Shown in pieces: positions 17,364 through 26,080 of a DNA stretch of 64,000 bases; positions within the stretch are counted from its first letter, which is position 1; every line of letters starts with the position of its first letter. The position numbers were made by a program, and so were the translations under genes. The notes beneath the pieces are model-generated. The model was not told the origin of the DNA. It searched no databases and saw nothing but the letters and a program-made list of their open reading frames with translations. Origin of the DNA: Lachnospiraceae bacterium (GTDB taxonomy: Bacteria; Bacillota; Clostridia; Lachnospirales; Lachnospiraceae); contig JAETQH010000018.1 in assembly GCA_021770785.1 (NCBI GenBank), forward strand, positions 1 through 64,000. Reading direction: 5' to 3'.

Positions 17364-18644
17364 TTAAATAAGGGAATTGTACCAGTCACCAGAAGTATAG
17401 TTATTGGTATAAGAACCGCTGTCACTGTATGTGTTGGATTTTGACGCTTCTTTCTCTGCGGAGGTATCAATCTTGGAAATCTGCTTCTCTGTCTGATAAC
17501 CGAATCCGTAGCTATCCTGAAACAGAGATTTCACTCTTGCCATATCAGAGTCTTTGAACTTCTCTTCGTCAATGGAAAGGCTGTTGTCGGAACCAATGGT
17601 GATTCCCACTGCAGAAAGGGAAGTCTTATAAGAAGAAGTATTGTTTATCATGCTCTTTCTTGCAGAAAGAATACTGGTTGTTTCCGAATCCTCTGTTTTG
17701 TCTATCAGCGTATTATAATCCTTAATAAAGTTTTTGACTGCCTTATAAATTGCATCTCTGTCATAATCGGTAACAGTGCTGCCGTCCTCGTTTTTCTTTG
17801 TAACCATGTTAAATAAGGACTCTGTTCCGGTTTTGCGCAGTACCGCAAGGGTTTTATTGGCATCCTCTGCTGCCTCCTCGATGGCTCCTAAGGTCTTGGT
17901 GCTATCCTTTGAGGTGGAGGTGGATTTTATGCTGGACTTATAGCTCTCCGCTTTATCGGAGTTGCCTGCTTTCTTCTCCTCTATAGCTGCATAGCTGTCG
18001 ATACTGGTTGCTTTTGCATTTATCTGGTAAGCATAGCCGCCTGTGGACTGAAACAGGGACTGTACCCGCGCCTTGCTGGCCTCTTTAAATTTATCCTCGT
18101 CAATGGAAAGCTTATTGTCAGAACCAACGGTAATACCAATCTGGGCAAGAGCTTTCTGATTTGCCTCAGTGTAAGAAACCATGCTCTTTGCCGCCCTTAA
18201 AATACTGGTGGTATCTGATTCCGCAGCGGAATCTAACAGGCTGTTGTAATCTTCCACGAAACTCTTAACTGCCTTGTAAACCTCATCCGTATCATAGTCA
18301 ACGTAGCTGTTGCCCTTCTCATCCGTCTTGGTTTTAAATAAACTGTTTTTGCCTTTGTCTAGCAGTGCAGATGCGGAATTCTTTAAATCATCTGCCGCAT
18401 TCCTGATAGATGTCAGGGTCTGCTTACTGTCCTTCGACTCAGAGGAAGAGGAGGTCTTGCCGTCGTTCTCCACCTTCTGATAATAGGAAGAAAGCAATTT
18501 ACGGTAGCTGCCGTTCCGAATGCTCGCATAATCCGTGTAACTGATTCCTAAGAAATCTGAAGCAGCCGTGTTATTTCCGGCATTTCCCGTGCTAGAAAAC
18601 AAACTGCCCATAGAATAAGAATCATATCCTGAAATATTTGCCAT
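17364..18644 (-). CDS. protein with two tandem FliD-C-like repeats
   Basis: About 426 residues, Ser/Asp/Lys-rich, without signal peptide or membrane segment. Two ~150-residue copies of one unit are plain. Each has a helical start, TESLFNM or KNSLFKT, DYDTDEVYKAVKSFVEDYNSLLD (second copy DYDRDAIYKAVKNFIKDYNTLID), then TSIL and GITVGSDNKLSIDEDKFKEA (second copy GITIGSDNSLSIDEEKFKDS), and VKSLFQ. The ending GI-T-GSD-LSIDE is that of the C-terminal domain of the flagellar cap protein FliD. No FliD N-terminal domain and no flagellar genes are nearby. The ATG at 18644 is chosen because AAAGGAG lies 8 bases before it; an upstream in-frame GTG overlaps that site. It may be a surface or flagella-associated accessory protein. 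Confidence 0.75.
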   Translation of the reverse strand: MANISGYDSYSMGSLFSSTGNAGNNTAASDFLGISYTDYASIRNGSYRKLLSSYYQKVENDGKTSSSSESKDSKQTLTSIRNAADDLKNSASALLDKGKNSLFKTKTDEKGNSYVDYDTDEVYKAVKSFVEDYNSLLDSAAESDTTSILRAAKSMVSYTEANQKALAQIGITVGSDNKLSIDEDKFKEASKARVQSLFQSTGGYAYQINAKATSIDSYAAIEEKKAGNSDKAESYKSSIKSTSTSKDSTKTLGAIEEAAEDANKTLAVLRKTGTESLFNMVTKKNEDGSTVTDYDRDAIYKAVKNFIKDYNTLIDKTEDSETTSILSARKSMINNTSSYKTSLSAVGITIGSDNSLSIDEEKFKDSDMARVKSLFQDSYGFGYQTEKQISKIDTSAEKEASKSNTYSDSGSYTNNYTSGDWYNSLI

Positions 18645-18843
18645 ACTATCCACTCCTTTGAAAAAAATTTGCCACTCTGTGACCTGTTTGACTTCCCTGT
18701 CCCACCTTATCTGTTTCCTATTTATTCTTTATATCGTCATTTTATTCCCAAATATTAGGAATTTCAAGTGTTTCGGAAAACTTTGTGCATCTTTGCTCTC
18801 TTTTTTCACAAAAACTTGTATACATTTTTTCTGTGATACAGTC

Positions 18844-18872
18844 ATTATGTCCAAAAAATCAGAAAAGTTCAA
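18844..18872 (-). promoter_or_regulatory. candidate promoter of the FliD-repeat gene
   Basis: Minus strand TTGAAC (18867-18872), 17 bases, CATAAT (18844-18849). Transcription would start near 18837, giving a ~190-base leader. The rest of the 18654-19021 gap is AT-rich with no gene seen. Confidence 0.5.
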
Positions 18873-19021
18873 CTCTTGTTCATAGTTTATTCATATATTA
18901 CTGCTATAGTAATAACAGTAAATCATTTATAGATACTTTGTTATCATATACTTGATAGATTTTTTCATAATAGCCCGGGTATCTGTGAAGGTATTCGGGC
19001 ACTCCTCATTTTTGAGGAGCT

Positions 19022-19100
19022 TTATCAAATATCTTCCGTCTGCCAACCGGCTCTAAAAAATCTTATCAAATATCTTCAATCTGCCAGTCAATCGGCTCTA
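19022..19100 (-). repeat. imperfect tandem duplication of the ung 3' end
   Basis: The last ~38 bp of ung including its stop (19063-19100) reappear 41 bp downstream (19022-19055). Both share a 15-bp block (TTATCAAATATCTTC on the plus strand), CTGCCA and CGGCTCTA. The outer copy has lost 4 bp and lies after the stop codon, so it is not translated as ung. A small GCTCCTC/GAGGAGT hairpin follows (19002-19020). Confidence 0.8.
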
Positions 19101-19743
19101 TCCCATGGCTCTCCAGAAATTCATTTGCCTGACTGAAATGCCTGCACCCGAAAAATCCTCTGTATGCGGAAAGAGGACTTGGATGAGGTGCTTTTAAAAT
19201 CAAATGCCCGGGATTAGTCAGCATTGGTATCTTACTCTGGGCCGGTCTGCCCCAGAGCATGTAGACAACGGGTCTGTCCTGGGCATTCACCGCCTGAATA
19301 ATGGCATCAGTAAACTGCTCCCAGCCTTTTCCCTGATGGGAATTTGCCTGATGCGCCCGCACCGTCAGCACCGTGTTTAACAGCAGCACACCCTGATCCG
19401 CCCATTTTTTCAGATAGCCGTTGTTGGGTATGCTACAGCCTAAATCGTCCTTTAATTCCTGATAAATGTTCTGTAGAGAGGGCGGTATGTCCTTTTGCGA
19501 CGGCGGCACGGAAAAGCTTAAGCCATGTGCCTGATTCACGTTATGATAGGGGTCCTGCCCTAAAATCAGAACCTTCACCTCACTTAAAGGGGTAAAGTGC
19601 ATGGCATTGAAAATATCATCCGCCGGGGGATATATCACCGCCCTGCTGTACTCCTCTTTCACAAATTCAAATAGTTCTCTGTAATATGGTTTCCGAAATT
19701 CTCCCTGAAGCGCCGGAAGCCAGTCATTTGTAATCATTGCCAT
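19066..19743 (-). CDS. ung: uracil-DNA glycosylase
   Basis: Family 1 UDG removes uracil from DNA. The catalytic-water motif GQDPYHNVNQAHGLSFS is near residue 61, a Tyr/Phe pocket and the NTVLTVRAHQANSHQGKGW segment follow, and HPSPLSAYRGFFGC carries the catalytic His loop. The 225-residue length is normal. AAGGAG and AGGAG lie before the first of two nearby in-frame ATGs. It is the last gene of a run with hisF and hisH, 66 bp after hisF. Confidence 0.96.
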   Translation of the reverse strand: MAMITNDWLPALQGEFRKPYYRELFEFVKEEYSRAVIYPPADDIFNAMHFTPLSEVKVLILGQDPYHNVNQAHGLSFSVPPSQKDIPPSLQNIYQELKDDLGCSIPNNGYLKKWADQGVLLLNTVLTVRAHQANSHQGKGWEQFTDAIIQAVNAQDRPVVYMLWGRPAQSKIPMLTNPGHLILKAPHPSPLSAYRGFFGCRHFSQANEFLESHGIEPIDWQIEDI

Positions 19744-19809
19744 AGCTCCTGTTCTCCTTCCTGCCGCCCTTCTCCTGCAGTACTTTTCATGCTCTCCCTT
19801 TTTGGCCTG

Positions 19810-20571
19810 CTATAATCTCACAGAGACGCCTCTCTCCCTTAAATACTGCTTCACTTCCCCGATTTCTAACTCCTTGTAATGAAACAGCGAAGCCGCCAGG
19901 GCTGCATCCGCCTTTCCCTGGGTCAGTGCATCATAAAAATGCTCCTTTGTTCCCGCACCGCCGGAGGCAATCACCGGGATAGACACATTCTCCGCAATCT
20001 GACGGGTCAGCTCCACATCATAGCCTGCTTTGGTCCCATCACAGTCCATGCTAGTTAAGAGGATTTCTCCCGCTCCGAGGCGGTCCGCCTTCATCGCCCA
20101 CTCAACTGCGTCAATGCCGACATCCACCCTGCCGCCGTTTTTATAGATATTCCAGCCTGAGCCATCCGCACGCCTCCTGGCGTCAATGGCAACCACCACG
20201 CACTGGCTGCCGAATTTGTCTGCCGCCTCACTGATTAATTCCGGGCGGTTGATGGCGGAGGAATTAATGGAAATCTTATCCGCCCCCTCCCGAAGCAACG
20301 CTTTAAAATCCTCCACCGTACGGATACCTCCCCCCACAGTAAAGGGGATAAATACCTTTTCCGCCACCTTGCGCACCATATCCGCCACGGTATTCCTCTG
20401 GTCAGAGGTTGCTGTAATATCCAAAAATACCAGTTCGTCCGCTCCCGCCTTATCATAGGCCGTAGCAATCTCCACCGGATCCCCTGCGTCCCGCAGATTA
20501 ACAAAATTCACGCCTTTTACCACCCGTCCGTTATTCACATCCAGACAGGGAATGATTCTCTTGGTAAACAT
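19810..20571 (-). CDS. hisF: imidazole glycerol phosphate synthase cyclase subunit HisF
   Basis: A (beta/alpha)8 barrel that, with HisH, makes imidazole glycerol phosphate and AICAR in histidine synthesis. The first catalytic Asp is in [18 protein letters not shown]. Phosphate-binding loops are [12 protein letters not shown] and [12 protein letters not shown], and the second catalytic Asp is in [15 protein letters not shown] or nearby. The length of 253 is normal. GAGGAGG precedes the start. It lies 17 bp after hisH; no other his genes are in the window. Confidence 0.97.
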   Translation of the reverse strand: MFTKRIIPCLDVNNGRVVKGVNFVNLRDAGDPVEIATAYDKAGADELVFLDITATSDQRNTVADMVRKVAEKVFIPFTVGGGIRTVEDFKALLREGADKISINSSAINRPELISEAADKFGSQCVVVAIDARRRADGSGWNIYKNGGRVDVGIDAVEWAMKADRLGAGEILLTSMDCDGTKAGYDVELTRQIAENVSIPVIASGGAGTKEHFYDALTQGKADAALAASLFHYKELEIGEVKQYLRERGVSVRL

Positions 20572-20588
20572 CTCTGTTCCTCCTCACG

Positions 20589-21194
20589 CTATAGTGCAGC
20601 AAAATTTTTTAATATCTGTAAGCCTACGGTGCTGCTCTTTTCCGGATGGAACTGGCAGGCAAACACATTTCCCTGCTCCACGGAAGCGTGAATATGCGCG
20701 CTGTACTCGGTGGTTGCTTTCACAATGCTTTCCTCCGCAGCCTCTAAATAATAAGAATGGACGAAATATACATAGGGCTGTGACGGCAATCCCCCAAACA
20801 GCCTGCCGTCATTCTGCAAATCCAGAGAGTTCCAGCCGATGTGCGGGATTTTCAGCCCCTCCTTATCCGGAATACGCAGAATGCGTCCCTTTAAAATACC
20901 AAGTCCTTCCACACCGCTGCTCTCCTCACTGCCCTCAAAAAGCAGCTGAAGCCCTAAGCATATGCCCAGAAACGGCGTTTCCTTCTCTGCCACTTCACAA
21001 ATCACCTTATGTAACTCATATTTTTTCAACTGAGCCATGGCATCGCCAAAGGCTCCAACTCCCGGTAAAATCACCTTATCTGCCTGTAAAATCTCTTTTG
21101 CTTCCCTGGTCACGACACACTCCTGCCCCAAGGAGAGCAGTGCTTTCTCTACACTTTTTAAATTTCCTGCATCATAATCAATGATTGCTATCAT
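20589..21194 (-). CDS. hisH: imidazole glycerol phosphate synthase glutaminase subunit HisH
   Basis: Class I glutamine amidotransferase that feeds ammonia to HisF. IIDYDAGNLKSVEKAL marks the N terminus, the nucleophile Cys is in PFLGICLGLQLLF, and the His and Glu of the triad are in FACQFHPEKSS. The length of 201 is normal. The start overlaps the previous gene's stop as ATGA (21191-21194), indicating translational coupling. Confidence 0.97.
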   Translation of the reverse strand: MIAIIDYDAGNLKSVEKALLSLGQECVVTREAKEILQADKVILPGVGAFGDAMAQLKKYELHKVICEVAEKETPFLGICLGLQLLFEGSEESSGVEGLGILKGRILRIPDKEGLKIPHIGWNSLDLQNDGRLFGGLPSQPYVYFVHSYYLEAAEESIVKATTEYSAHIHASVEQGNVFACQFHPEKSSTVGLQILKNFAAL

Positions 21195-22618
21195 TCTTCT
21201 GCCACCTTTTCCAAGCCTGCTGTCTTTAAAATACCGTAAATCCCCCTAGAGTACTCACTCCTGTCCTCTATACCATACAAAGCCAGCGCTTCTTCCTCTC
21301 CAATGCCAAAACCAGCCAGCGCTGCCACTGCCTTAGCCTTCATGCTCTCCACATTGCCTGCACAGCCATAGCTTTCTGCGTCTCCACGGTATTTTTCACA
21401 TCTTCCCACCGTACGTACCAACGCGTCTAATGCCATATCGTAGAGTTCTCCCTCCATCAGGTTCTCGTATGCGCTGTATTCTCCTGAAATCAACGCCATA
21501 ATGCGGTATTTTTCATAGGTTTCCAAATCCGTCTCCTTAATTTCCATACCAGAAACCTGCTGGTAAGCCAACTCATAATTTCCTTCGTTGTAGGCGCTCT
21601 CTGCCTCCACGAAGCTGTTGGAGTACCCCGTCAAATTCGTAGCAATCAGCACCAGCGCCAGAAAAGAGCCCGCCATAACGAAAATCAGAACAACCGGAAC
21701 CTTCGGCAGCGGCGGAGTATTGTCCGGCTCCTTGGGTGGCTTTTCCTTCTTCACCTTCTCTTTTTTCGGCTTATTGGCTTTTTTCTCTGCCCTCTCTTTT
21801 TTCTTCTGCTCTCTTTCTTCTTTCTTTTTCGCCTTTTTCTCGGCTTTCTTCTTTGCCTTCTCGTCCTCTTCCGGTTCCTCTTCCGGTGTTTCCGGCTCCG
21901 GCTCTCCGCCTCCGTCTAAGGCCTGTAAAATCGCAAGGTTGTCATCGGACAAATCCTCGATATCCGGCATGGCAGTATGCGCTATAACAGGCTTTTCCAC
22001 CTTTTTTTTGGTCTCTAATTCTTCCTCGTCCTCGCCAAAAAGGATTTTTCCAAGCTTTGCAAAAAAACCTTCCTTTTTCGGCTTTTCCTCTGTCTCTTCT
22101 CCGTCTGCCGTAAGCTCTCCCATTTCCGTATCGGCAAAATCCTGCAAACCGCTGTCTGCAAGAAATTCATGGTTTTCATCCGCATTCAGCATATCACCGA
22201 TATCTGACAAACCCTCGTCTGACTGTAACAAATCCATCAAATCCTGGTCATTGCCCGCTAAATTTTGTTCCTCCGGATATTCCTCCCCCGCTGACACCTG
22301 GTTTATCAGTGTGTCTAAGGAATCTGGTTCCTCCGGTTTTTCGTCCATTTCCTGTTTTACGCTGTTTACAATACCATCAATGTTTTCAAAAAACATATCG
22401 TCATCGGCAATACTGCTGTCTGCCGAACCGTCCTGCAGCTCCTTTTCAAACTGCTTTAAGAAATCATCCTCGCTCTCTCCAGAAAGCATATCCTGTTCAA
22501 AATCCTTCATAAAATCATCTTCTGACCGCATGATATCTCCTTTATCTCCCGCATTTTCCGAATTCCCTTTCTCCACAGAATCCAACAAACCATCTAAATA
22601 ATCCTCTGCTTTGCTCAT
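21191..22618 (-). CDS. large charged single-pass membrane protein, unrecognised
   Basis: A 475-residue protein in four parts. The strongly acidic, probably disordered N terminus (about 1-185) holds Asp/Glu-rich repeats such as SEDDFMKDFEQDM and SEDDFLKQFEKEL. A linker with FFAKLGKILFGEDEEE follows. A Lys/Glu-rich, highly charged helix spans about 250-300. One membrane segment (PVVLIFVMAGSFLALVLIAT, about 307-326) leads to a helical outer part resembling TPR repeats (EAESAYNEGNYELAYQQV). I do not recognise the family. The acidic cytoplasmic part may be a docking region. It is translationally coupled to hisH and lies 72 bp after cheV, suggesting a link to motility or envelope signalling rather than histidine synthesis. 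Confidence 0.75.
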   Translation of the reverse strand: MSKAEDYLDGLLDSVEKGNSENAGDKGDIMRSEDDFMKDFEQDMLSGESEDDFLKQFEKELQDGSADSSIADDDMFFENIDGIVNSVKQEMDEKPEEPDSLDTLINQVSAGEEYPEEQNLAGNDQDLMDLLQSDEGLSDIGDMLNADENHEFLADSGLQDFADTEMGELTADGEETEEKPKKEGFFAKLGKILFGEDEEELETKKKVEKPVIAHTAMPDIEDLSDDNLAILQALDGGGEPEPETPEEEPEEDEKAKKKAEKKAKKKEEREQKKKERAEKKANKPKKEKVKKEKPPKEPDNTPPLPKVPVVLIFVMAGSFLALVLIATNLTGYSNSFVEAESAYNEGNYELAYQQVSGMEIKETDLETYEKYRIMALISGEYSAYENLMEGELYDMALDALVRTVGRCEKYRGDAESYGCAGNVESMKAKAVAALAGFGIGEEEALALYGIEDRSEYSRGIYGILKTAGLEKVAEE

Positions 22619-22648
22619 CCTGCACCTCCATTACCCAAAACTTAATCG

Positions 22649-22675
22649 GGGGATGTGATAGGTTATCACATCCCC
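22649..22675. terminator. perfect 12-bp hairpin between cheV and the charged membrane protein gene
   Basis: GGGGATGTGATA, a 3-base loop and TATCACATCCCC. On the minus strand the structure is not followed by a T run, so it may be an attenuating or RNA-stabilising hairpin rather than a full terminator. Confidence 0.55.
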
Positions 22676-22690
22676 TTCTTTTCCTCAACC

Positions 22691-23599
22691 TTACTCCAAG
22701 CTTTTATCAATCAATTTATCAATGGCTGCTACAAGATTGCCGATTTCCGGTTTTGTCAACTGTGCATCCGCTCCTAATTTCTCCCCTTTGATTCTCATTT
22801 CCTCGTTTACTAAGGACGAGAAAATAATCAGCGGTATCCCTTTCATGTCATCATCTGTTTTTACCAGCTTTGTCAGACGGTGTCCATCCATCAGCGGCAT
22901 CTCAATGTCCGTTATGATACAATGCACCTTGTCTGTTATCTTTCCCGTCTTCTTCATCTCGGTCAACTCATCCCATGCTTCCTGTCCGTTCATGGTGATA
23001 ATCAGATTCGTATATCCTGCTTTCTTCAGACAGTCTGTAATCAGCTTGCTCAAAAGCGGGGAGTCCTCCGCAATCAAAATCGGAGAATCACACCTCTCAC
23101 GGTTTGGCAGATTGTCTACATCAGAAATCTTAAGTCCTGTCTCCGGACTGATATCCGTTACAATCTTCTCAAAATCAAGGATAATAATGAGTTTATCGTC
23201 TAATTTGATCACTCCGGTAGAGGCACTGTTTTCCTCTGTATTAATGGTAGAATCCGGTTTGATAATAGACTCCCAGGATACACGGTGAATGCCGATAACC
23301 GCATCTACATGGAATGCAATGTTTAATTTGTTAAAGTTAGTAATAATAAACAGACCCTCTCCCGCTCCGTTCTCCGGCATCCCCAGACATCTCTTTAGAT
23401 TTATGACTGTTATCATAGTATCACGCGGCATAAAGATACCTTCTACACTCGAATGGGAATTCGGCACCGGGGTAATCGGCTGATAAGTCAAAATCTCTCT
23501 GATTTTTGCAACGTTGATTCCGTAATGGCTGTTCCCCAGAGTAAATTCCAAAACCTCCAGCTCATTCGTTCCTGACTCTAAAAGTATGTTCGTATCCAT
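22691..23599 (-). CDS. cheV: chemotaxis coupling protein CheV (CheW-REC)
   Basis: The N-terminal CheW-like domain (about 10-150: VLEFTLGNSHYGINVAKIREI, then VEGIFMPRDTMITVINLKRCLG) couples receptors to CheA. The C-terminal receiver domain (about 170-300) shows ILIAEDSPLLSKLI, the phosphoacceptor Asp in HCIITDIEMPLMDGHRL, and a Lys in AQLTKPEI. The 302-residue length is normal. GGAGGAG precedes the start. CheV works in adaptation of chemotaxis. No other che genes are in the window, but the FliD-repeat protein 4 kb away also points to a motile organism. Confidence 0.95.
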   Translation of the reverse strand: MDTNILLESGTNELEVLEFTLGNSHYGINVAKIREILTYQPITPVPNSHSSVEGIFMPRDTMITVINLKRCLGMPENGAGEGLFIITNFNKLNIAFHVDAVIGIHRVSWESIIKPDSTINTEENSASTGVIKLDDKLIIILDFEKIVTDISPETGLKISDVDNLPNRERCDSPILIAEDSPLLSKLITDCLKKAGYTNLIITMNGQEAWDELTEMKKTGKITDKVHCIITDIEMPLMDGHRLTKLVKTDDDMKGIPLIIFSSLVNEEMRIKGEKLGADAQLTKPEIGNLVAAIDKLIDKSLE

Positions 23600-23681
23600 C
23601 GATATCTCTCCTCCCGTGTCTCATACAATTATTTTTCTAAAATATTGTATTTTTTAATATTATAGCACAATGGCACTGAAT

Positions 23682-24392
23682 TTACAAAGAAATTTGATAA
23701 CTTGTCCCGCCCATCATTACGCTCAATGTAAACTCCGGCGTCCCGGTTGCCGTATCCGGTATCTGGAACAATAAAACCGCCTTCTGCGTCTCTCCCGCCG
23801 GAATGTTTCCCTGATATGTGGCAAAGTCCTCCAGCAGTACGGATAATTCCGAAGATGCCTTCACGCCGTCCGCCGTATTTACCTCAAAGGACGGTATCTT
23901 CGCCAAATTATCAAATACTGCCTCCTCCGTGCCATTGTTTGTAATGGCAAAGGTAAGCACCAGAAATATCTTTCCCGGATCCGCATCCACGGCATAATAG
24001 CTGTTTTCCACATAATCAGCCGCAAGAGAAGCTCCCTCGTAGGCAACGCTGATACTCTCCGTTCCGAAAATGTCGTTAAGGGATGCCGTCTGTACCGTCT
24101 GTTCTCCCGCGACTGCTCCCTCCGGCAAAGCTGCTTCCTCCACATCCGAAACAGGCGCCTCGGTGTCTTCCTGCACCTCAGTCATGGCTTCCGCCTCTTC
24201 CACTGCGTCCATATTCACATAACTAAGCCCCTGTTCCTGTTCCGTATTAAATTTTGCCACCACATGGGCTGAGTAATTAACGATAATGTTTTCTTCACTC
24301 TCCGTCAAGGCGTAGGGTGCCTCCCCACATCCTCCAAAAAGCACTGCAGCCGTTGTAACAGCCGCCATTGTTTTGATTTTTGATATCTTCAT
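23682..24392 (-). CDS. surface lipoprotein with DUF4352/DUF5067-like Ig fold
   Basis: The N-terminal signal ends in a lipobox, LFGGC, at residues ~18-22, so the mature protein is lipid-anchored. After a Glu-rich linker (about 60-100) comes an immunoglobulin-like domain: strands around LVLTFAITNNGTEEAVFDNL, the turn GNIPAGETQKAVLLFQIP and a final SVMMGGTSYQISL. This is the pattern of extracytoplasmic Ig-fold domains common in Firmicutes lipoproteins. No enzymatic function is expected. AGGAAATCT precedes the ATG. It lies between cheV and the two-component system on the same strand, with its own gap on both sides. Confidence 0.75.
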   Translation of the reverse strand: MKISKIKTMAAVTTAAVLFGGCGEAPYALTESEENIIVNYSAHVVAKFNTEQEQGLSYVNMDAVEEAEAMTEVQEDTEAPVSDVEEAALPEGAVAGEQTVQTASLNDIFGTESISVAYEGASLAADYVENSYYAVDADPGKIFLVLTFAITNNGTEEAVFDNLAKIPSFEVNTADGVKASSELSVLLEDFATYQGNIPAGETQKAVLLFQIPDTATGTPEFTLSVMMGGTSYQISL

Positions 24393-24495
24393 AGATTTCC
24401 TCGCAAAATATCTGTAAACTATATCTTATGTTAGCATTTTTAGGAAAATATATCAACAGAAATTTATGGTTCCAACAAATTTTCCAACAAATTTG

Positions 24496-26055
24496 TTATG
24501 GTTCACTCTCTACCGCCGTTCCGGTAATGGCATCCAGTTCAAACCAAAATTCCACACCGTCCTCATAATTGATGACACCGCACTGCTGATGAAAGGATTC
24601 CATAATGGCCTTTACTATGGACAGCCCGATTCCGCTGCCCCCGTATTCCCTCGTCCGCGCCTTATCCACCTTGTAGAATTTGATCCAGATATTTTCGATA
24701 TCCTCCTGAGGTATGGGTTTTCCCGTGTTAAATACACAGACCCGCACCTTATCCTCCACCCGGCGGCAGACAATGTCAATCCTCTTTTCTCCCTGTGCGT
24801 GATGAATCGCATTGCTCAGGTAATTCGTCACAACCTCTTCCACTTTAAATTCATCCGCCCATACAAATATCGGCTTATTTTCAGAAAAATTGAGTGTTAT
24901 TTGATTCTGGCTTAAGAGAATGCCGGAAGAATTTACCACGCCCTGTATCAAATCCGTCAAATCAAACCGCTCCATGGCAATCACCTCGTTGCCAAACTCT
25001 AACTGATTTAAGGTTAAAAGCTTTTTTACCATGCGGTTCATCTTGTCCGCCTCGTCCATGATGACCTCGCAGTAAAATTCCCTACTCTGCGCATCCTCAT
25101 TAATACACTCTTTTAATCCCTCGGCATAGCCCTGTATCAGGGCAAGAGGCGTTTTTAATTCATGGGACACGTTGGATAAAAATTCTTTGCGCATCTCGTC
25201 TATCTGAATCTTTTTTTCAATATCTATCTGTAACTGGTTATTTGCGCTTTTCAGCTCGCAAATGGTCCTCTCTAGGGTCCGGGACATTTCATTCATGTGT
25301 TCCCCTAACTCGTCGATTTCATTCTTCCGCTTTGCCCTGGGCTTGTATTTTGCCTCAAAATCCAACTGCGTCATCCGCTTTGACAGGTTGGTAAGCTCTA
25401 ATAGCGGCATGGTAATACCTCTGGAAACAAATACAATCACCACTGCACTGACAATCACGGAAAATACACCCACCACCCCTAAGAAACGGTTGCTGATTTT
25501 AACACTCTCCCGGATACTCTCAAGAGCCGATCGCATTAAAATCAGATTGCCGTTAGACAGTGTGCCGTAAAGCACCAGATACTCAGAATCTAAGCGCTTG
25601 TCCCTCTGACGCTGTATGACGTAATTTTCATTCTGCAGCAATATGGTGGTTTCGTTCTGCCGCTCCCCGAAAATAATATCCATAAATTCTATCAGCATTT
25701 TCTGGGTATTATTGACGGACGACCTTAAAATCGTTCGGTCCGCACTGATAATCATAATGGTGATATTTCCGTTGGCGCACAGGTTATCAAACACTACGTC
25801 AAAATCCGTACTGTAGAGTTCTCCTGACTCGCTGGCAACATCTATAGTAGCAAAACCTTTTAACAGCGTGTTCTGCTGATTCATCACATAATATTTTTCC
25901 AGAAAAGCGGTATTCAGCACCCAGCACAGCATCAGTGTCCCCGCCACCAGACAGATAATAATCGTCACAATCTTCCGCGTCAGGGAACCGGGGTAATTCT
26001 TCTCTTTTTCTTTCTCTCTTTTATCCAATAAAATTTTATGCTCCATTGTTCTCAT
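24496..26055 (-). CDS. sensor histidine kinase (HAMP, HisKA, HATPase)
   Basis: Order: TM1 (about 27-48), an extracytoplasmic sensor of ~140 residues, TM2 (around 190-212, GVFSVIVSAVVIVFVSRG), HAMP, HisKA with H-box FLSNVSHELKTPLALIQGYAEG, and an HATPase domain with the N-box NYLSNAIHHAQGE, VCVFNTGKPIP and GSGIGLSIVKAIMES. It autophosphorylates on His and passes phosphate to the response regulator encoded 25 bp upstream. The sensor has no recognised fold, so the signal is unknown. The start is uncertain: in-frame TTG 26061, ATG 26055 and ATG 26046 all lack a strong Shine-Dalgarno; I took 26055. Confidence 0.92.
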   Translation of the reverse strand: MRTMEHKILLDKREKEKEKNYPGSLTRKIVTIIICLVAGTLMLCWVLNTAFLEKYYVMNQQNTLLKGFATIDVASESGELYSTDFDVVFDNLCANGNITIMIISADRTILRSSVNNTQKMLIEFMDIIFGERQNETTILLQNENYVIQRQRDKRLDSEYLVLYGTLSNGNLILMRSALESIRESVKISNRFLGVVGVFSVIVSAVVIVFVSRGITMPLLELTNLSKRMTQLDFEAKYKPRAKRKNEIDELGEHMNEMSRTLERTICELKSANNQLQIDIEKKIQIDEMRKEFLSNVSHELKTPLALIQGYAEGLKECINEDAQSREFYCEVIMDEADKMNRMVKKLLTLNQLEFGNEVIAMERFDLTDLIQGVVNSSGILLSQNQITLNFSENKPIFVWADEFKVEEVVTNYLSNAIHHAQGEKRIDIVCRRVEDKVRVCVFNTGKPIPQEDIENIWIKFYKVDKARTREYGGSGIGLSIVKAIMESFHQQCGVINYEDGVEFWFELDAITGTAVESEP

Positions 26056-26080
26056 TGTCAATATTTTCAGAATTTTTTCT

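Noticed and set aside
21618-22601. 327-codon plus-strand frame
   Set aside because: Ser/Phe/Lys-biased antisense shadow of the charged membrane protein gene, without ribosome binding site.
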